Origin: Ferrimonas lipolytica
GTDB taxonomy: Bacteria > Pseudomonadota > Gammaproteobacteria > Enterobacterales > Shewanellaceae
Direction of reading: 5' to 3'
Assembly (NCBI RefSeq): GCF_012295575.1
Contig: NZ_CP051180.1
Coordinates: 1,178,001-1,242,000 of the forward strand
DNA length: 64,000 nt
The notes under the pieces were generated by a model. It searched no databases and was not told the origin of the DNA. It saw nothing but the letters and a program-made list of their open reading frames with translations. This document shows positions 1-9,212 of this stretch, one piece after another. Every line of letters begins with the position of its first letter. Position 1 is the first letter of the stretch. The translations under genes were made by a program, and so were the position numbers.

Positions 1-1
1 T

Positions 2-3000
2 ATTTCCTTGTTGTTTTTGGTGGCGTGGGCTGGAGAGCGGTGGACCGGAAAGCGGATGGAGCGAGCGCTGCCAGCAATTTATGGTTTGTCGTTAGCGGTG
101 TATTGCTCAAGCTGGAGCTTTCTTGGCACGGTTGGCCAAGCGGTCGAAAGTCCGTGGGCATTTTTGCCTATTTATATCGGCCCGATTCTGCTGTTTAGCC
201 TTGGCTTTGGCTTCCTGCGTAAGGTTGTTGGGGTTGCCAATGATCAAAGCATCACCTCGGTAGCTGACTTTATTGCCGCACGATATGGCAAGTCACAGGT
301 GCTGGCCGTTGTGGTTACCTTGTTAGCTCTGTTGGGATTGATGCCTTACATCGCTCTGCAGTTGAAAGCAATGGTGGTATCGATAAATCTTTTTCAAGAT
401 CAGCACCCCATCGACCCCAGCCTATTAGCTTTGGGCATTGCCATCAGTCTGGCGATATTTGCTATCTTTTTTGGTACCAGAAAGCTCGATGCCACCGAGC
501 ACAACCCCGGCATGATTATGGCGGTGGCGTTTGAGTCCATTATTAAGTTGGCGGCCTTTATTTTGGTTGGTTTGGTGGTGGTCTACACCGCCTTTGATGG
601 CCCGTGGGATCTGTTTGCACAGGCTAAGCAGCAACAGAAGTTACCGCCACTTAGCCTCGATCTATTAGATGTTGCTCCAGACACCATTATTGCGATGGCA
701 GCCTTTGTGGCGCTGCCGCGCATGTTTCATGTATTGGTGGTTGAGAATCAGCGGCCGCAGGACATCAATCGTAGCCGCTGGTCGTTACCTATCTATTTAA
801 TGTTGTTCTCGCTGTTTGTGATTCCCCTTGCGATAGCCGGGCGGGTATTGATTGGTGACCAAGCCAGCCCCGATACTTACGTAATTGTGTTGCCCCAAGT
901 ATTGGAGATGCAGTGGCTAGCGGTGGTTGCACTGCTTGGGGCGATCTCTGCGGCCAGTTCGATGGTGATCGTGGCGGTGGTTAGTGTTGCCATCATGATC
1001 TCTAATGAATGGATGATCCCGCTGTTACTGCGCAGTGGTCGTATTCGAGGCAAAAATTTTAATCAATTCTCAACCCGGCTACTTAACACCCGCCGATTTA
1101 TTATCGTAGTGGTGTTGTTTGGTGCCTACGGCGCCTATCTGCAAGTCGGTGATGCGCCAAGCTTGGCTCGGATAGGTATGCTTGCTTTTGGTGCCTTTGC
1201 TCAACTTGGACCCGCACTAGTAGGCGCGGTGTATTGGCGTGGTGGACATCGTCACGGGGTTTTAGCGGGACTGAGCATAGGGATCATTGGCTGGGCAATG
1301 GTGCTGGCGAAACCTATTTGGCCAGCGGTTGAAATGCCATTTGATTGGTTTGGGCTAACCAGTGATATGAGCCAACTGTTGTTGGTAATGACCATCAACG
1401 GGCTAATTTATGTCGCCGTATCTACCATGGTTAGGCCGTCGGTAACAGATAGAGTACAGGCGCGGATCTTCACCCAAACGCAGGTAAGCGACAAAAATAG
1501 CGAGCGCCGGTCAGGGGCGATTTCGCAACAAGACTTGTTACTGCTAGTGAGCCGTTTTGTTGGCCCAGAGCGGGCCTATCAACATTTTGCCCAGCAATTC
1601 CCCAGTTCGATCGCCCGCGATACGTGGAACAAGCACGCTGACCCTGCCATGGTGGAAACCGGCGAACGGTTGATAGCTTCGGTACTTGGGGCGGCATCGG
1701 CATCGGCGGTACTCGATAGTGTGTTATTGGGGCAAGATCTGGCCATTGACCAAGTGTTCAGTTTGGTTGATGACGCCAGTGCCAAGATTCTGTTGAGTCA
1801 AGATCAGATGCGCGGCGCTATTGAGCATGCTGCAGAAGGGATCAGCGTGGTCGATGGGGATCTAAATCTGGTGGCATGGAATCGTACCTACGAAACCTTA
1901 TTCGATTATCCACAAGACTTTCTGGTGGCGGGAATGCCAGTGGCAGATATTGTCCGTTATAACGCTAGCTTAGGGCGCTGTGGACCAGGAACCGTTGAAG
2001 ACCATGTGGCTAAGCGTGTGTCGTTTATGAAGGCCGGCTCTGCCCATAAATCGGAACGTCGCCGCGGTGATGGCCGCGTGATTCAAATCCAAGGTAACCC
2101 TATGCCTGACGGTGGTTTTGTGATGACATTCTCCGACATCACCGATTTTAGGCGACAGCAGCAGGAGCTCACCCTAGCAAATGAAACGCTGGAGCTAAGG
2201 GTTGCTGAGCGAACTCAAGAGCTGACCCAATTAAACCAACGCTTGTTACAGGCTAAGGCAGCGGAAGAGCAAGCTAACCAGTCAAAAACTCGTTTCCTCG
2301 CTGCTGTTGGCCATGACTTAATGCAGCCGTTGAATGCCGCCAGACTGTTTACTGCTTCACTGTTGCAAGAAACTAAACATAGTGAAGCAGATAGGGCATC
2401 ACTGGTGAACATTGCCGGCTCGCTTCGTAGTGCCGGAGAGATGTTGTCGGATCTGCTCGATATTTCCAAGTTAGAGTCTGGCACGTTGTCGATTAAACGG
2501 CGGCCGGTGGCGTTATCGTCGATACTCGAACCTTTGGTGGTTGAGTTTGAAGCGATGGTATCCGGGGCTGGATTGCGCTTTCGTCACCGGTTGTTAGATG
2601 TAAACGTTGATACTGATCCAAATATGCTCCGTCGGGTGGTGCAGAACTTTCTTACTAACGCGTTACGCTACACAGATCGCGGCACCATCTTGCTTGGTTG
2701 CCGTCGTCGTCATGGTGCAGTCGAGATCCAGGTACTTGATACCGGCTGTGGCATTGATGACGCCGATATGTCGCTTATCTTTGCCGAATTTAAACAAGTG
2801 GATGTGCACCGCGGCGGTAATGGGCTGGGGTTAGGTTTAGCCATTGCCGATCGAATTGCCAAAGTGTTAAATCATCCTCTGGCCGCAACCTCTTCGCTGG
2901 GCCGCGGTTCGATGTTCTCAGTTACTGTCCCTATTACTAGCGAAGCCGTCGCGGCCAAAACGCAAACCAGTGTGATAGCCAATCGAACGCAACCATTGGC

Positions 3001-3376
3001 AGGTATAGTAGTGCTCTGTATCGATAACGAAGCGGCGATTCTGTCTGGGTTAAAAAGCTTGTTGGAGCGCTGGCAGTGCCAGGTGGTTACCGCAACCTGT
3101 CTCGAGGAAGCTAAGCTCCAGCTTGGCTTTGCCGGGGTAGCACCGGATGTGATGCTGGCGGATTATCATCTGGATAACAATAAAACCGGCTTAGATGCGA
3201 TGTTAGCGATTCGAGCTAGTTACGGGAATGATATTCCCGGGATCTTAATCACCGCCGATAACCGTAAAGAACTGATTGAACAGGTGGACTCACTCAACTT
3301 TGGCTTTATGGCAAAGATGGTGAAACCGGCGGCACTGCGGGCGATGATGTCATCGATGTTGCGGGCACGCGGTTGA
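2..3376 (+). CDS. SLC5-type symporter / hybrid histidine kinase, CrbS-like (5' end outside window)
   Basis: Membrane sensor kinase fused to a sodium/solute-symporter-like domain. The frame is open from the first complete codon, so the true start probably lies upstream; TTG at 8 is only the first possible start seen. Roughly the first 470 visible residues are hydrophobic and PutP/SLC5-like. A PAS domain follows (about 600-720), then a short coiled coil with a QELTLANETLELRVAER-type pattern, a HisKA domain with motif GHDLMQPLNAARLF (His codon at 2312-2314), an HATPase domain (N box VVQNFLTNALRY, G box GLGLGLAI) and a C-terminal receiver (IDNEAAI; phospho-acceptor Asp in LADYHLD, codon 3161-3163). 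Such fusions include CrbS of Vibrio, which controls acetate assimilation with a LuxR-type partner. A suitable regulator lies at 16809-17456. The signal sensed is not shown by the sequence. Confidence 0.85.
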   Translation: MSLLFLVAWAGERWTGKRMERALPAIYGLSLAVYCSSWSFLGTVGQAVESPWAFLPIYIGPILLFSLGFGFLRKVVGVANDQSITSVADFIAARYGKSQVLAVVVTLLALLGLMPYIALQLKAMVVSINLFQDQHPIDPSLLALGIAISLAIFAIFFGTRKLDATEHNPGMIMAVAFESIIKLAAFILVGLVVVYTAFDGPWDLFAQAKQQQKLPPLSLDLLDVAPDTIIAMAAFVALPRMFHVLVVENQRPQDINRSRWSLPIYLMLFSLFVIPLAIAGRVLIGDQASPDTYVIVLPQVLEMQWLAVVALLGAISAASSMVIVAVVSVAIMISNEWMIPLLLRSGRIRGKNFNQFSTRLLNTRRFIIVVVLFGAYGAYLQVGDAPSLARIGMLAFGAFAQLGPALVGAVYWRGGHRHGVLAGLSIGIIGWAMVLAKPIWPAVEMPFDWFGLTSDMSQLLLVMTINGLIYVAVSTMVRPSVTDRVQARIFTQTQVSDKNSERRSGAISQQDLLLLVSRFVGPERAYQHFAQQFPSSIARDTWNKHADPAMVETGERLIASVLGAASASAVLDSVLLGQDLAIDQVFSLVDDASAKILLSQDQMRGAIEHAAEGISVVDGDLNLVAWNRTYETLFDYPQDFLVAGMPVADIVRYNASLGRCGPGTVEDHVAKRVSFMKAGSAHKSERRRGDGRVIQIQGNPMPDGGFVMTFSDITDFRRQQQELTLANETLELRVAERTQELTQLNQRLLQAKAAEEQANQSKTRFLAAVGHDLMQPLNAARLFTASLLQETKHSEADRASLVNIAGSLRSAGEMLSDLLDISKLESGTLSIKRRPVALSSILEPLVVEFEAMVSGAGLRFRHRLLDVNVDTDPNMLRRVVQNFLTNALRYTDRGTILLGCRRRHGAVEIQVLDTGCGIDDADMSLIFAEFKQVDVHRGGNGLGLGLAIADRIAKVLNHPLAATSSLGRGSMFSVTVPITSEAVAAKTQTSVIANRTQPLAGIVVLCIDNEAAILSGLKSLLERWQCQVVTATCLEEAKLQLGFAGVAPDVMLADYHLDNNKTGLDAMLAIRASYGNDIPGILITADNRKELIEQVDSLNFGFMAKMVKPAALRAMMSSMLRARG

Positions 3377-3510
3377 TGACAATGTCAGTGCCATCAAAGG
3401 GTTTGCGTTAGCCTTGAACTTACTGGTTTAAATAGCAGCCGAGGATAGTGATAGCAGCGCCGTAACTTCATGGTCGGCGGCGCTACGATAGGCGTTTCTC
3501 GTGCTGAGGC

Positions 3511-3903
3511 TTAGCCTTTAGATTTGGCCTTTTCTAGCATCTTTGCCATCTCAATCTGTACCTGTTGCATCCCCTTGAGTGGACGCAGCATTACTTTAAA
3601 ATCCTTGATTTGGCCGTTGTCATCCCACTCAATCATATCAACACCATTAACGCTGATGCCGTTCAGTTGCAGCTGGAACTCCAAAATGGTGTTAGTGCCA
3701 GATTCAACTTCACGGACATAGCTAAAACTGTCGTTTAGTAGCACTGAAAAGGCTGAGCTTAGATACAGCTTTACCAAAGGTTTGCCTTCCTGTGGCGTAT
3801 GAACGACTGGCGAGTGGAACGTGGCGTTATCGGCAAGCAGTTCATCCAAGGCACCGATATTGCGTTTGGAGATCATCTCGTGCCAGTAAGCTGTTCTATT
3901 CAT
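3511..3903 (-). CDS. NTF2/SnoaL-like fold protein
   Basis: About 130 residues with the pattern of the NTF2-like/SnoaL superfamily: an N-terminal helix with YWHEMISKRN, LDELLADNATFHSPVV early in the domain, and a C-terminal strand region with VDMIEWDDNGQIKDFKVMLRP. These proteins are small cone-shaped barrels that may be isomerases, hydrolases or simple binding proteins, and the fold alone does not tell which. The ATG at 3903 is preferred because AAGGAAAG lies just upstream; the longer open frame adds an unconvincing N-terminus. It stands alone, convergent with the kinase gene. No partner or substrate can be named. Confidence 0.7.
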   Translation of the reverse strand: MNRTAYWHEMISKRNIGALDELLADNATFHSPVVHTPQEGKPLVKLYLSSAFSVLLNDSFSYVREVESGTNTILEFQLQLNGISVNGVDMIEWDDNGQIKDFKVMLRPLKGMQQVQIEMAKMLEKAKSKG

Positions 3904-4115
3904 GTCACTTTCCTTGTTGTTAGAGAGACAACTTATCCTGCCGCAGAAAACATCCACTGGCTAGTGCTTTTGCTTAGCTGGTTTTAATACTCCGTGGCTG
4001 AGTCGAGCCAAGGTTAGATGTGCGAGGGGAATGTTGTGGTGGGCTAGAGGGTTGTCAGTTTGATTAGGGCAGGGGGGGCGTTAACCAGATAATATCAACA
4101 GCCAGCAAATAAAAA

Positions 4116-4408
4116 GGCTGTGTACCAACTAAGTGTTGTTTTCTCCAATGCTGTTAAAACACCGGCTCGGTGAGTCCCAATACTAGGGCAAAGCACTACC
4201 GCCGTAGATATTTTGCTGCTTTGGAGCAGTTCAGCGAAGCGTTTTGGACCGCGACCTAAGGCAAGGGGGGATTGCAAAGGGGGCGGAGTGTAGTGGTCTA
4301 ATGAATACAAGAATGTGCCGTCGCCACCGCGACATTCACCCCTAAAGCACCGAAATCGATGAAGCCGAAGGCTTAAGATAAGCTTCAACAGCTAACTACG
4401 ACACAGCC
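4116..4408 (+). mobile_element. MITE-like element, copy 1 (full length)
   Basis: A 293-bp member of the dispersed repeat family. It begins GGCTGTGTACC and ends GACACAGCC. It is flanked by AATAAAAA (4108-4115) and AACAAAAA (4409-4416), a near-perfect 8-bp duplication. The right flank is the U tract (minus strand) of the terminator of the neighbouring transporter gene. Short open frames inside it are not conserved between copies and are not called as genes. Confidence 0.85.
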
Positions 4409-4442
4409 AACAAAAATGCCACTCGGATGAGCGAGCGGCATT
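4409..4442 (-). terminator. Intrinsic terminator of the POT-like transporter gene
   Basis: On the minus strand, arms 4432-4442 and 4415-4425 pair over 11 positions with one A/C mismatch, followed by TTTTTGTT. It begins 27 bp past the stop of the gene ending at 4469. MITE copy 1 starts right at the end of the U tract. Confidence 0.7.
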
Positions 4443-4468
4443 ATCTGTAGTGACTAAGCATTATGGTA

Positions 4469-5998
4469 TTAACGTTGTTGTAAACGTTGGTACCAAGAGC
4501 CATAAAGCATAATTCCGAGTGCCGATAAACTGCCAATAGCGGCAATTAGGTACCAAGCAAAGCCGATATCGTGGCTAAGATAGAGCTGCTCGGTTAAAGT
4601 AATGGCGTCGATGCCGGTAAACTCAACCAAGCGGGTGAACGCTTCACCATGGGGGATTGCGGCTACCATCTCTGCAGAGGCACCTTGCTCAGCAAACATC
4701 TGCCGAGCAAACATCTCTTTGGAAGCGTACATCTCGTAAAGCTTTGGTCCCCAGTAGCCTTCCAGCCCCCAGCCAATTCCTTGCGGCAACATAACGAAAC
4801 CAAGGTACATCGCTTTCTTTCCTTCCGGCGCGATATTGCCCATAAACTCGTTCTTCTTCGGGCTGATCATCATCTCGCCTAAACTGAACAGAGCAATAGC
4901 AAACACCATTGCCCAAGCAAAGTTGGAGGAACCAATAATAAAGAAGGCGACGATCGAGGCGACGGCACCGGCAAGCATCGCATGCATGATGCGGAACTTA
5001 GCGGTTAGCGCAGCAATCAGGAAACAGCTGGTCATAATCATACCGGCGTTTAGGTTAAGCATGCCCTCAGGCATCACCTTAGTACCAGAGTTATCAAGTC
5101 CCAACCAGAATTGGGCGAAACCGTTTTGGGTTCCTTCTGGACCAAATAGGTCACGCACAATAATGGAGGTATCGACCCATTCAGAGATATGAACCGGCAG
5201 AACATCAAATAACGCATTGAACAGGAACCAAAAGCCAGAGAACACTAGCATGTACCAAAATACGATTGGTTTTTTTAGTTCGTTAAAGGCGTCCTTCCAC
5301 AGCGCGGTTTGGACAACCTCACCAGACTTCACTTTAGCTTGGCGCTCAAGTCGTTCGGTCTTGCCGGGCTCTTTATAGGCCAGCAACATAATGAAGTTAA
5401 GCGAGATAATAGCAGCACAGGCGTAGAACACGTTTTCCCACGCGAGCTGACGCAGATGCACCGCCATCAACGGGCCAAGGAAGCCGCCAATGTTCACTGT
5501 CTGGTAAAAGATGCCCCAAGCCATGGATGCGTTTTCTTTCTTGGTTGCCAGAACCAGTGTGCCTTGGATCCCCGGTTTGAAAATACCTGTGCCGGTTGCC
5601 AGCAATATGGCGCCGGCAAGAAAGCCATAGAAAGAAGGGAAGGTGGCCATCACTAAGTAACCAGCAATCTTCAAAATGGTTGATGCGAAAATGGTCTCTT
5701 TATAGCCAACCCGATCTGAGATCCCGCCGGTAAAAACTGGCACGAAGGTTTGCAGCAATGCCCAGATCATCAAGATGATACCGAAATCACCCATGGTGAT
5801 CCCCAAACCACCTGCGGAAGTGGGCGCCTGTGCATACAGCGCGGCACTGCTCTTAATTCCGTAGTAAGCGAAGCGCTCAATTAGCTCCATACCGCCAACT
5901 AACCAAAATACGTAGCTGAGGCTGGCAATAGAGGCCCATAGTCCGAGTTGTTTTACTTCACGCAAGTCATTGTCGGCGTGCGTTGTATTCCCTGTCAT
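4469..5998 (-). CDS. POT-like MFS transporter (peptide or related solute)
   Basis: 509 residues with about 12-14 hydrophobic segments. Near the N-terminus it carries GMELIERFAYYG, the ExxERF signature of the proton-dependent oligopeptide transporter (POT/PTR) family, where it takes part in proton coupling. GGISDRVGYKETI matches the MFS loop 2-3 motif, and GTGIFKPGIQGTL matches the conserved POT segment around helix 5. It differs from classical DtpA types by a long C-terminal periplasmic stretch (residues about 415-470). Substrate is therefore uncertain: di/tripeptides are the family default. ATG at 5998 is preceded by a long gap holding the divergent CRP-controlled ABC transporter promoter. 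Confidence 0.75.
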   Translation of the reverse strand: MTGNTTHADNDLREVKQLGLWASIASLSYVFWLVGGMELIERFAYYGIKSSAALYAQAPTSAGGLGITMGDFGIILMIWALLQTFVPVFTGGISDRVGYKETIFASTILKIAGYLVMATFPSFYGFLAGAILLATGTGIFKPGIQGTLVLATKKENASMAWGIFYQTVNIGGFLGPLMAVHLRQLAWENVFYACAAIISLNFIMLLAYKEPGKTERLERQAKVKSGEVVQTALWKDAFNELKKPIVFWYMLVFSGFWFLFNALFDVLPVHISEWVDTSIIVRDLFGPEGTQNGFAQFWLGLDNSGTKVMPEGMLNLNAGMIMTSCFLIAALTAKFRIMHAMLAGAVASIVAFFIIGSSNFAWAMVFAIALFSLGEMMISPKKNEFMGNIAPEGKKAMYLGFVMLPQGIGWGLEGYWGPKLYEMYASKEMFARQMFAEQGASAEMVAAIPHGEAFTRLVEFTGIDAITLTEQLYLSHDIGFAWYLIAAIGSLSALGIMLYGSWYQRLQQR

Positions 5999-6403
5999 AG
6001 ATTCGTAACGTCATTGTTTAATTTGGCGGTAAAAATACATCAAATTGATAACTAATTACATGCGCCAGCTCGATAGTTGAACGATTAGAGAAAGCATGTT
6101 GTGCTTATTTTTTTACAAAATGTGGCATAAACGAAAAGTGTGATTCAGGCACTTGATTGCGGTAGTGGGTTTGTTGCAGATGGTGAACCAAGGTGGCTAT
6201 GGTTTGTTCTCTTGTTCGACCTCAATTTATGAACAGTCTGTTCTGTTCAAAATTTTCTAAATCATTGAAAATTCGCAGGAGTTTTTTCGCTAGTGAATGT
6301 AATATGTTCGTAATAAAACTACATTTGGTGTTTTTTTGCTCACCAGAGATTGTCGAAAGCTTGAGCGAGTTTTGAGCGCAGATTAGTTGGAGTAGCTCAA
6401 TAG
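5999..6403. other. Intergenic region between divergent transporter genes
   Basis: About 400 AT-rich bases hold the promoter region of the POT-like gene (minus) and lead to the CRP site of the BMP-type operon (plus). No reading frame with a ribosome binding site or convincing composition was found. Confidence 0.5.
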
Positions 6404-6419
6404 TGTGATGCGCATCACA
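6404..6419. promoter_or_regulatory. CRP-binding site upstream of the BMP-type ABC operon
   Basis: TGTGATGCGCATCACA is a perfect 16-bp palindrome matching TGTGA-N6-TCACA. It lies 132 bp before the first ATG at 6536. A weak promoter (TTGATT near 6447, TATATC near 6468) would put the site about 65-70 bp upstream of transcription start, compatible with class I activation. Catabolite control of the nucleoside-type transporter is inferred. Confidence 0.75.
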
Positions 6420-6535
6420 TTCGCTGGAGCTGGAAGGTTATCTCTCTTGATTGTCATTGGCTAGCGTTATATCGATGTGGGTGTGGTTCCCTACTAAAGG
6501 GAATTTAATAAGAAAATTACTACAACGGAAGATCA

Positions 6536-7543
6536 ATGATGAAAAAAGCGCTCGCTTCTACTGCTGTTGCAGTTTCACTGGCCTTGACCACATTTGCTGC
6601 TTCTGCAGCAGACTTCAAGCCTGCTGTAGCCTACGATACTGCTGGTAAACACGATAAATCTTTTAACCAAGCTGTTTACGAAAACGGTGTTACCGCTTTC
6701 AAAAAAGAGAAAGGCGTAAAGGTTAAAGAATACACCCCTTCTAACGACACTCAGCGTGAGCAGGGTTTGGAAAAGCTGGCTAAACGTGGCCACTCTCCAA
6801 TCGTAGTTGTAGGTTTTAACTACGCAGCAGCACTGAGCAAAGTTGCTCCTAAGTTCCCTGAGACCGACTTCGTAATCATCGATTCCGTTGTCGATCAGCC
6901 AAACGTTAAGTCGTTGGTATTTGCTGAGCATGAAGGCTCATTCTTGGTAGGTGCTTTGGCAGCTATGAAGTCTGAAACCAATGCAGTTGGTTTTGTCGGT
7001 GGCATGGACATCCCTCTGATCCGTAAGTTCGCTTGTGGTTACGAGCAGGGTGCTAAGTACGTTGCTAAAGACGCAAAAGTACTAGAAAACATGACCGGTT
7101 CTACCCCTGCTGCGTTTGCAGATCCAGTACGTGGTGCTGAGCTGGCTAAGTCTCAGTTCTCTCAAGGCGCTGACGTAGTATTCGCTGCTGCCGGCGGTAC
7201 TGGTAACGGTGTTTACCAAGCGGCTAAAGACGAAGGCAAATTGGCCATCGGTGTTGATTCAAACCAAAACCACCTGCACCCAGGTGTGATGCTGACCTCA
7301 ATGGTTAAGCGCGTTGGTTACACCACCTTCAAAGTATTCGAAGATTACCAAGCTGGTAACTTCAAAGCTGGTATCCAAGCGAATGGCTTAGCTGACGGCG
7401 GCATCACTTGGGCATTAGATAAGTACAACCGTGACTTGGTTTCTGCTGATCAAGAAGCAAAGGTTAACGCTATCGCAGCGAAGATCATTGCAGGCGAAAT
7501 CAAGGTTCACGACTACATGTCTGACAGCACCTGTAACTACTAA
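6536..7543 (+). CDS. BMP-family (PnrA/BmpA-like) periplasmic binding protein of an ABC transporter
   Basis: 335 residues with a signal peptide (MKKALASTAVAVSLALTTFA, cleavage after AASAA) and the BMP lipoprotein family pattern: VAYDTAGKHDKSFNQ at the mature N-terminus, VGFNYAAAL, VGALAAMKSETNAVGFVGG, and GADVVFAAAGGTGNGVYQAA. BMP proteins bind nucleosides (PnrA of Treponema is the known case), so purine nucleoside uptake is the best guess. Two ATG codons in tandem (6536, 6539) follow GGAA; the second gives the more classical signal peptide. It is the first gene of an operon with ATPase and two permeases, separated from them by a strong hairpin that probably raises its level relative to the membrane parts. 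No lipobox is visible, so it should be soluble in the periplasm. Confidence 0.88.
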   Translation: MMKKALASTAVAVSLALTTFAASAADFKPAVAYDTAGKHDKSFNQAVYENGVTAFKKEKGVKVKEYTPSNDTQREQGLEKLAKRGHSPIVVVGFNYAAALSKVAPKFPETDFVIIDSVVDQPNVKSLVFAEHEGSFLVGALAAMKSETNAVGFVGGMDIPLIRKFACGYEQGAKYVAKDAKVLENMTGSTPAAFADPVRGAELAKSQFSQGADVVFAAAGGTGNGVYQAAKDEGKLAIGVDSNQNHLHPGVMLTSMVKRVGYTTFKVFEDYQAGNFKAGIQANGLADGGITWALDKYNRDLVSADQEAKVNAIAAKIIAGEIKVHDYMSDSTCNY

Positions 7544-7572
7544 TTCGTCCTGAATTAGCGCTCTATTAAAGC

Positions 7573-7600
7573 CTCACCAAGCGATGCTTGGTGAGTCTTT
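7573..7600 (+). terminator. Attenuator-type hairpin between binding protein and ATPase genes
   Basis: CTCACCAAGC (7573-7582) pairs perfectly with GCTTGGTGAG (7586-7595) around a 3-base loop and is followed by TCTTTTG. It lies 29 bp after the binding-protein stop and before the ATPase start. This is the usual arrangement for partial termination or mRNA stabilisation, giving excess binding protein. Confidence 0.75.
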
Positions 7601-7637
7601 TGCCCCAAAAAGTGTTACCCGCATAGCGAGAAAAGCA

Positions 7638-9212
7638 ATGGCTCAAGCCTCGAACGCGCCACGTATGGCGTTGGAACTTCGCGGAATTGATAAGCGGTTT
7701 GGCGAAGTGCGTGCCAACCAAGACATCAACCTGAAAATTCCAGCCGGAACGGTTCACGGTATCATCGGTGAAAACGGTGCCGGTAAATCAACCTTGATGA
7801 ATATCATCTATGGCTTCTACGAAGCGGATAAGGGTGAGATTCTAGTTGACGAAAAATTATGTCACATCCCTAACTCCCGAGAAGCGATTGCTGCAGGCAT
7901 CGGTATGGTTCACCAACATTTTATGTTGGTTGATAACTTCACTGTGCTTGAAAACGTAGTGCTTGGTGCGGAAGAAGGGGCAATGCTAAACGTTAGCTTA
8001 CGTAAGGCTCGTAAAGAGCTGCAACGTCTGGCCGACGAATACCAGTTAACGGTTCCATTGGACGCCACAATTGAAGAGCTTCCAGTGGGTTTGCAACAGC
8101 GAGTAGAGATTCTCAAAGCACTCTACCGTGGTGCACGGGTGTTGATTCTTGATGAGCCAACCGGTGTACTAACTCCGCAAGAGACTGACGATCTATTTAA
8201 GATCTTAGACACTCTGCGTGAGCAAGGCGTAACCATCCTGCTTATCACCCATAAACTGCGCGAAATCCTTGCGGTTACAGACAATGTGTCAGTAATGCGC
8301 CAAGGCGCCATGGTGGGTCACGTTAAGACCTCAGAAACCAGCAAAGAAGAACTTGCTGAACTGATGGTAGGCCGTAAGGTTCGTCTTAAAGTTGAAAAAG
8401 AAGCAGCGACACCAAAGCAGGTGTTGATGTCCACTAAGGATCTAACCTACACCGACAGTCGTGGCGTTGATATGTTGAAAAAGGTCAACATTGAAGTGCG
8501 CGCAGGTGAGGTTGTGGGCATTGCTGGTGTATCCGGTAATGGTCAGTCCGAATTGATGGAAGTGCTGTCTGGTATTTTGGTACCAACTAAAGGTCAGGTG
8601 CAGATTGGTGAACACATCATCACTGCTGAAAACCCAAGCGATCCAAAACACGTTCGTGATATGGGCGTCGGCCATGTACCAGAAGATCGTTTGGCGATGG
8701 GGCTTATTAAGAGCTTTAGCGCCGAAGAGTCAGCGATGCTTGGCTTCCACGAGCAAGAGCAGTACACCGGCAAGATCTTCAATAAACCACAAGCTATCAC
8801 TGAAAAGTGTGCCGCGCTGATGGAAGAGTGGGACGTGCGCCCACGTAATCCAAAACTGCGTAGCTCGCTGTTCTCCGGTGGTAACCAGCAAAAGCTGATT
8901 ATTGCCCGTGAAGTTGACCAAGATCCTGATGTATTGATGATTGGCCAGCCAACTCGTGGTGTTGATATCGGTGCAATTGAGTACATTCACAAACGCATTA
9001 TCGACATGCGTGACCAAAACAAAGGGGTTTTACTGGTTTCAGTAGAGCTTGATGAAATCTTAGCGCTATCTGATCGCATCGTCGTGATGTTCGACGGCAA
9101 TATCGTTGGTGAAGTACCAGCGGATAAAGCCAATGAGCGCATCCTCGGTATGATGATGGCGAACGTAATGCCAGATGAATTACTACAGCAAAACGCAGGA
9201 GAAAACCTGTGA
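7638..9212 (+). CDS. ABC transporter ATP-binding protein (dual nucleotide-binding domains, NupA/YufO-like)
   Basis: 524 residues with two ABC domains in one chain, as in BMP/nucleoside and sugar importers. Domain 1 has Walker A GENGAGKST, and Walker B VLILDEPTG with an atypical signature region (LPVGLQQRVEIL). Domain 2 has degenerate Walker A GVSGNGQSE, signature FSGGNQQK and VLMIGQPTRGVD in the Walker B position, where the usual Glu is replaced, so domain 2 is probably the weaker ATPase. ATG at 7638 is chosen: an upstream ATG at 7584 lies inside the attenuator hairpin and would add a non-conserved tail. The stop overlaps the next gene's GTG. It powers uptake through the two permeases downstream. 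Confidence 0.88.
   Translation: MAQASNAPRMALELRGIDKRFGEVRANQDINLKIPAGTVHGIIGENGAGKSTLMNIIYGFYEADKGEILVDEKLCHIPNSREAIAAGIGMVHQHFMLVDNFTVLENVVLGAEEGAMLNVSLRKARKELQRLADEYQLTVPLDATIEELPVGLQQRVEILKALYRGARVLILDEPTGVLTPQETDDLFKILDTLREQGVTILLITHKLREILAVTDNVSVMRQGAMVGHVKTSETSKEELAELMVGRKVRLKVEKEAATPKQVLMSTKDLTYTDSRGVDMLKKVNIEVRAGEVVGIAGVSGNGQSELMEVLSGILVPTKGQVQIGEHIITAENPSDPKHVRDMGVGHVPEDRLAMGLIKSFSAEESAMLGFHEQEQYTGKIFNKPQAITEKCAALMEEWDVRPRNPKLRSSLFSGGNQQKLIIAREVDQDPDVLMIGQPTRGVDIGAIEYIHKRIIDMRDQNKGVLLVSVELDEILALSDRIVVMFDGNIVGEVPADKANERILGMMMANVMPDELLQQNAGENL

Noticed and set aside
4095-4388. Open frame of about 97 codons inside MITE copy 1 on the minus strand (similar frames in copies 5, 7 and 8)
   Set aside because: Frames differ between copies, are interrupted by indels and lack ribosome binding sites; no transposase motif is present.
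7584-7637. Upstream ATG for the ABC ATPase at 7584
   Set aside because: It lies in the attenuator stem and adds residues unlike the family.
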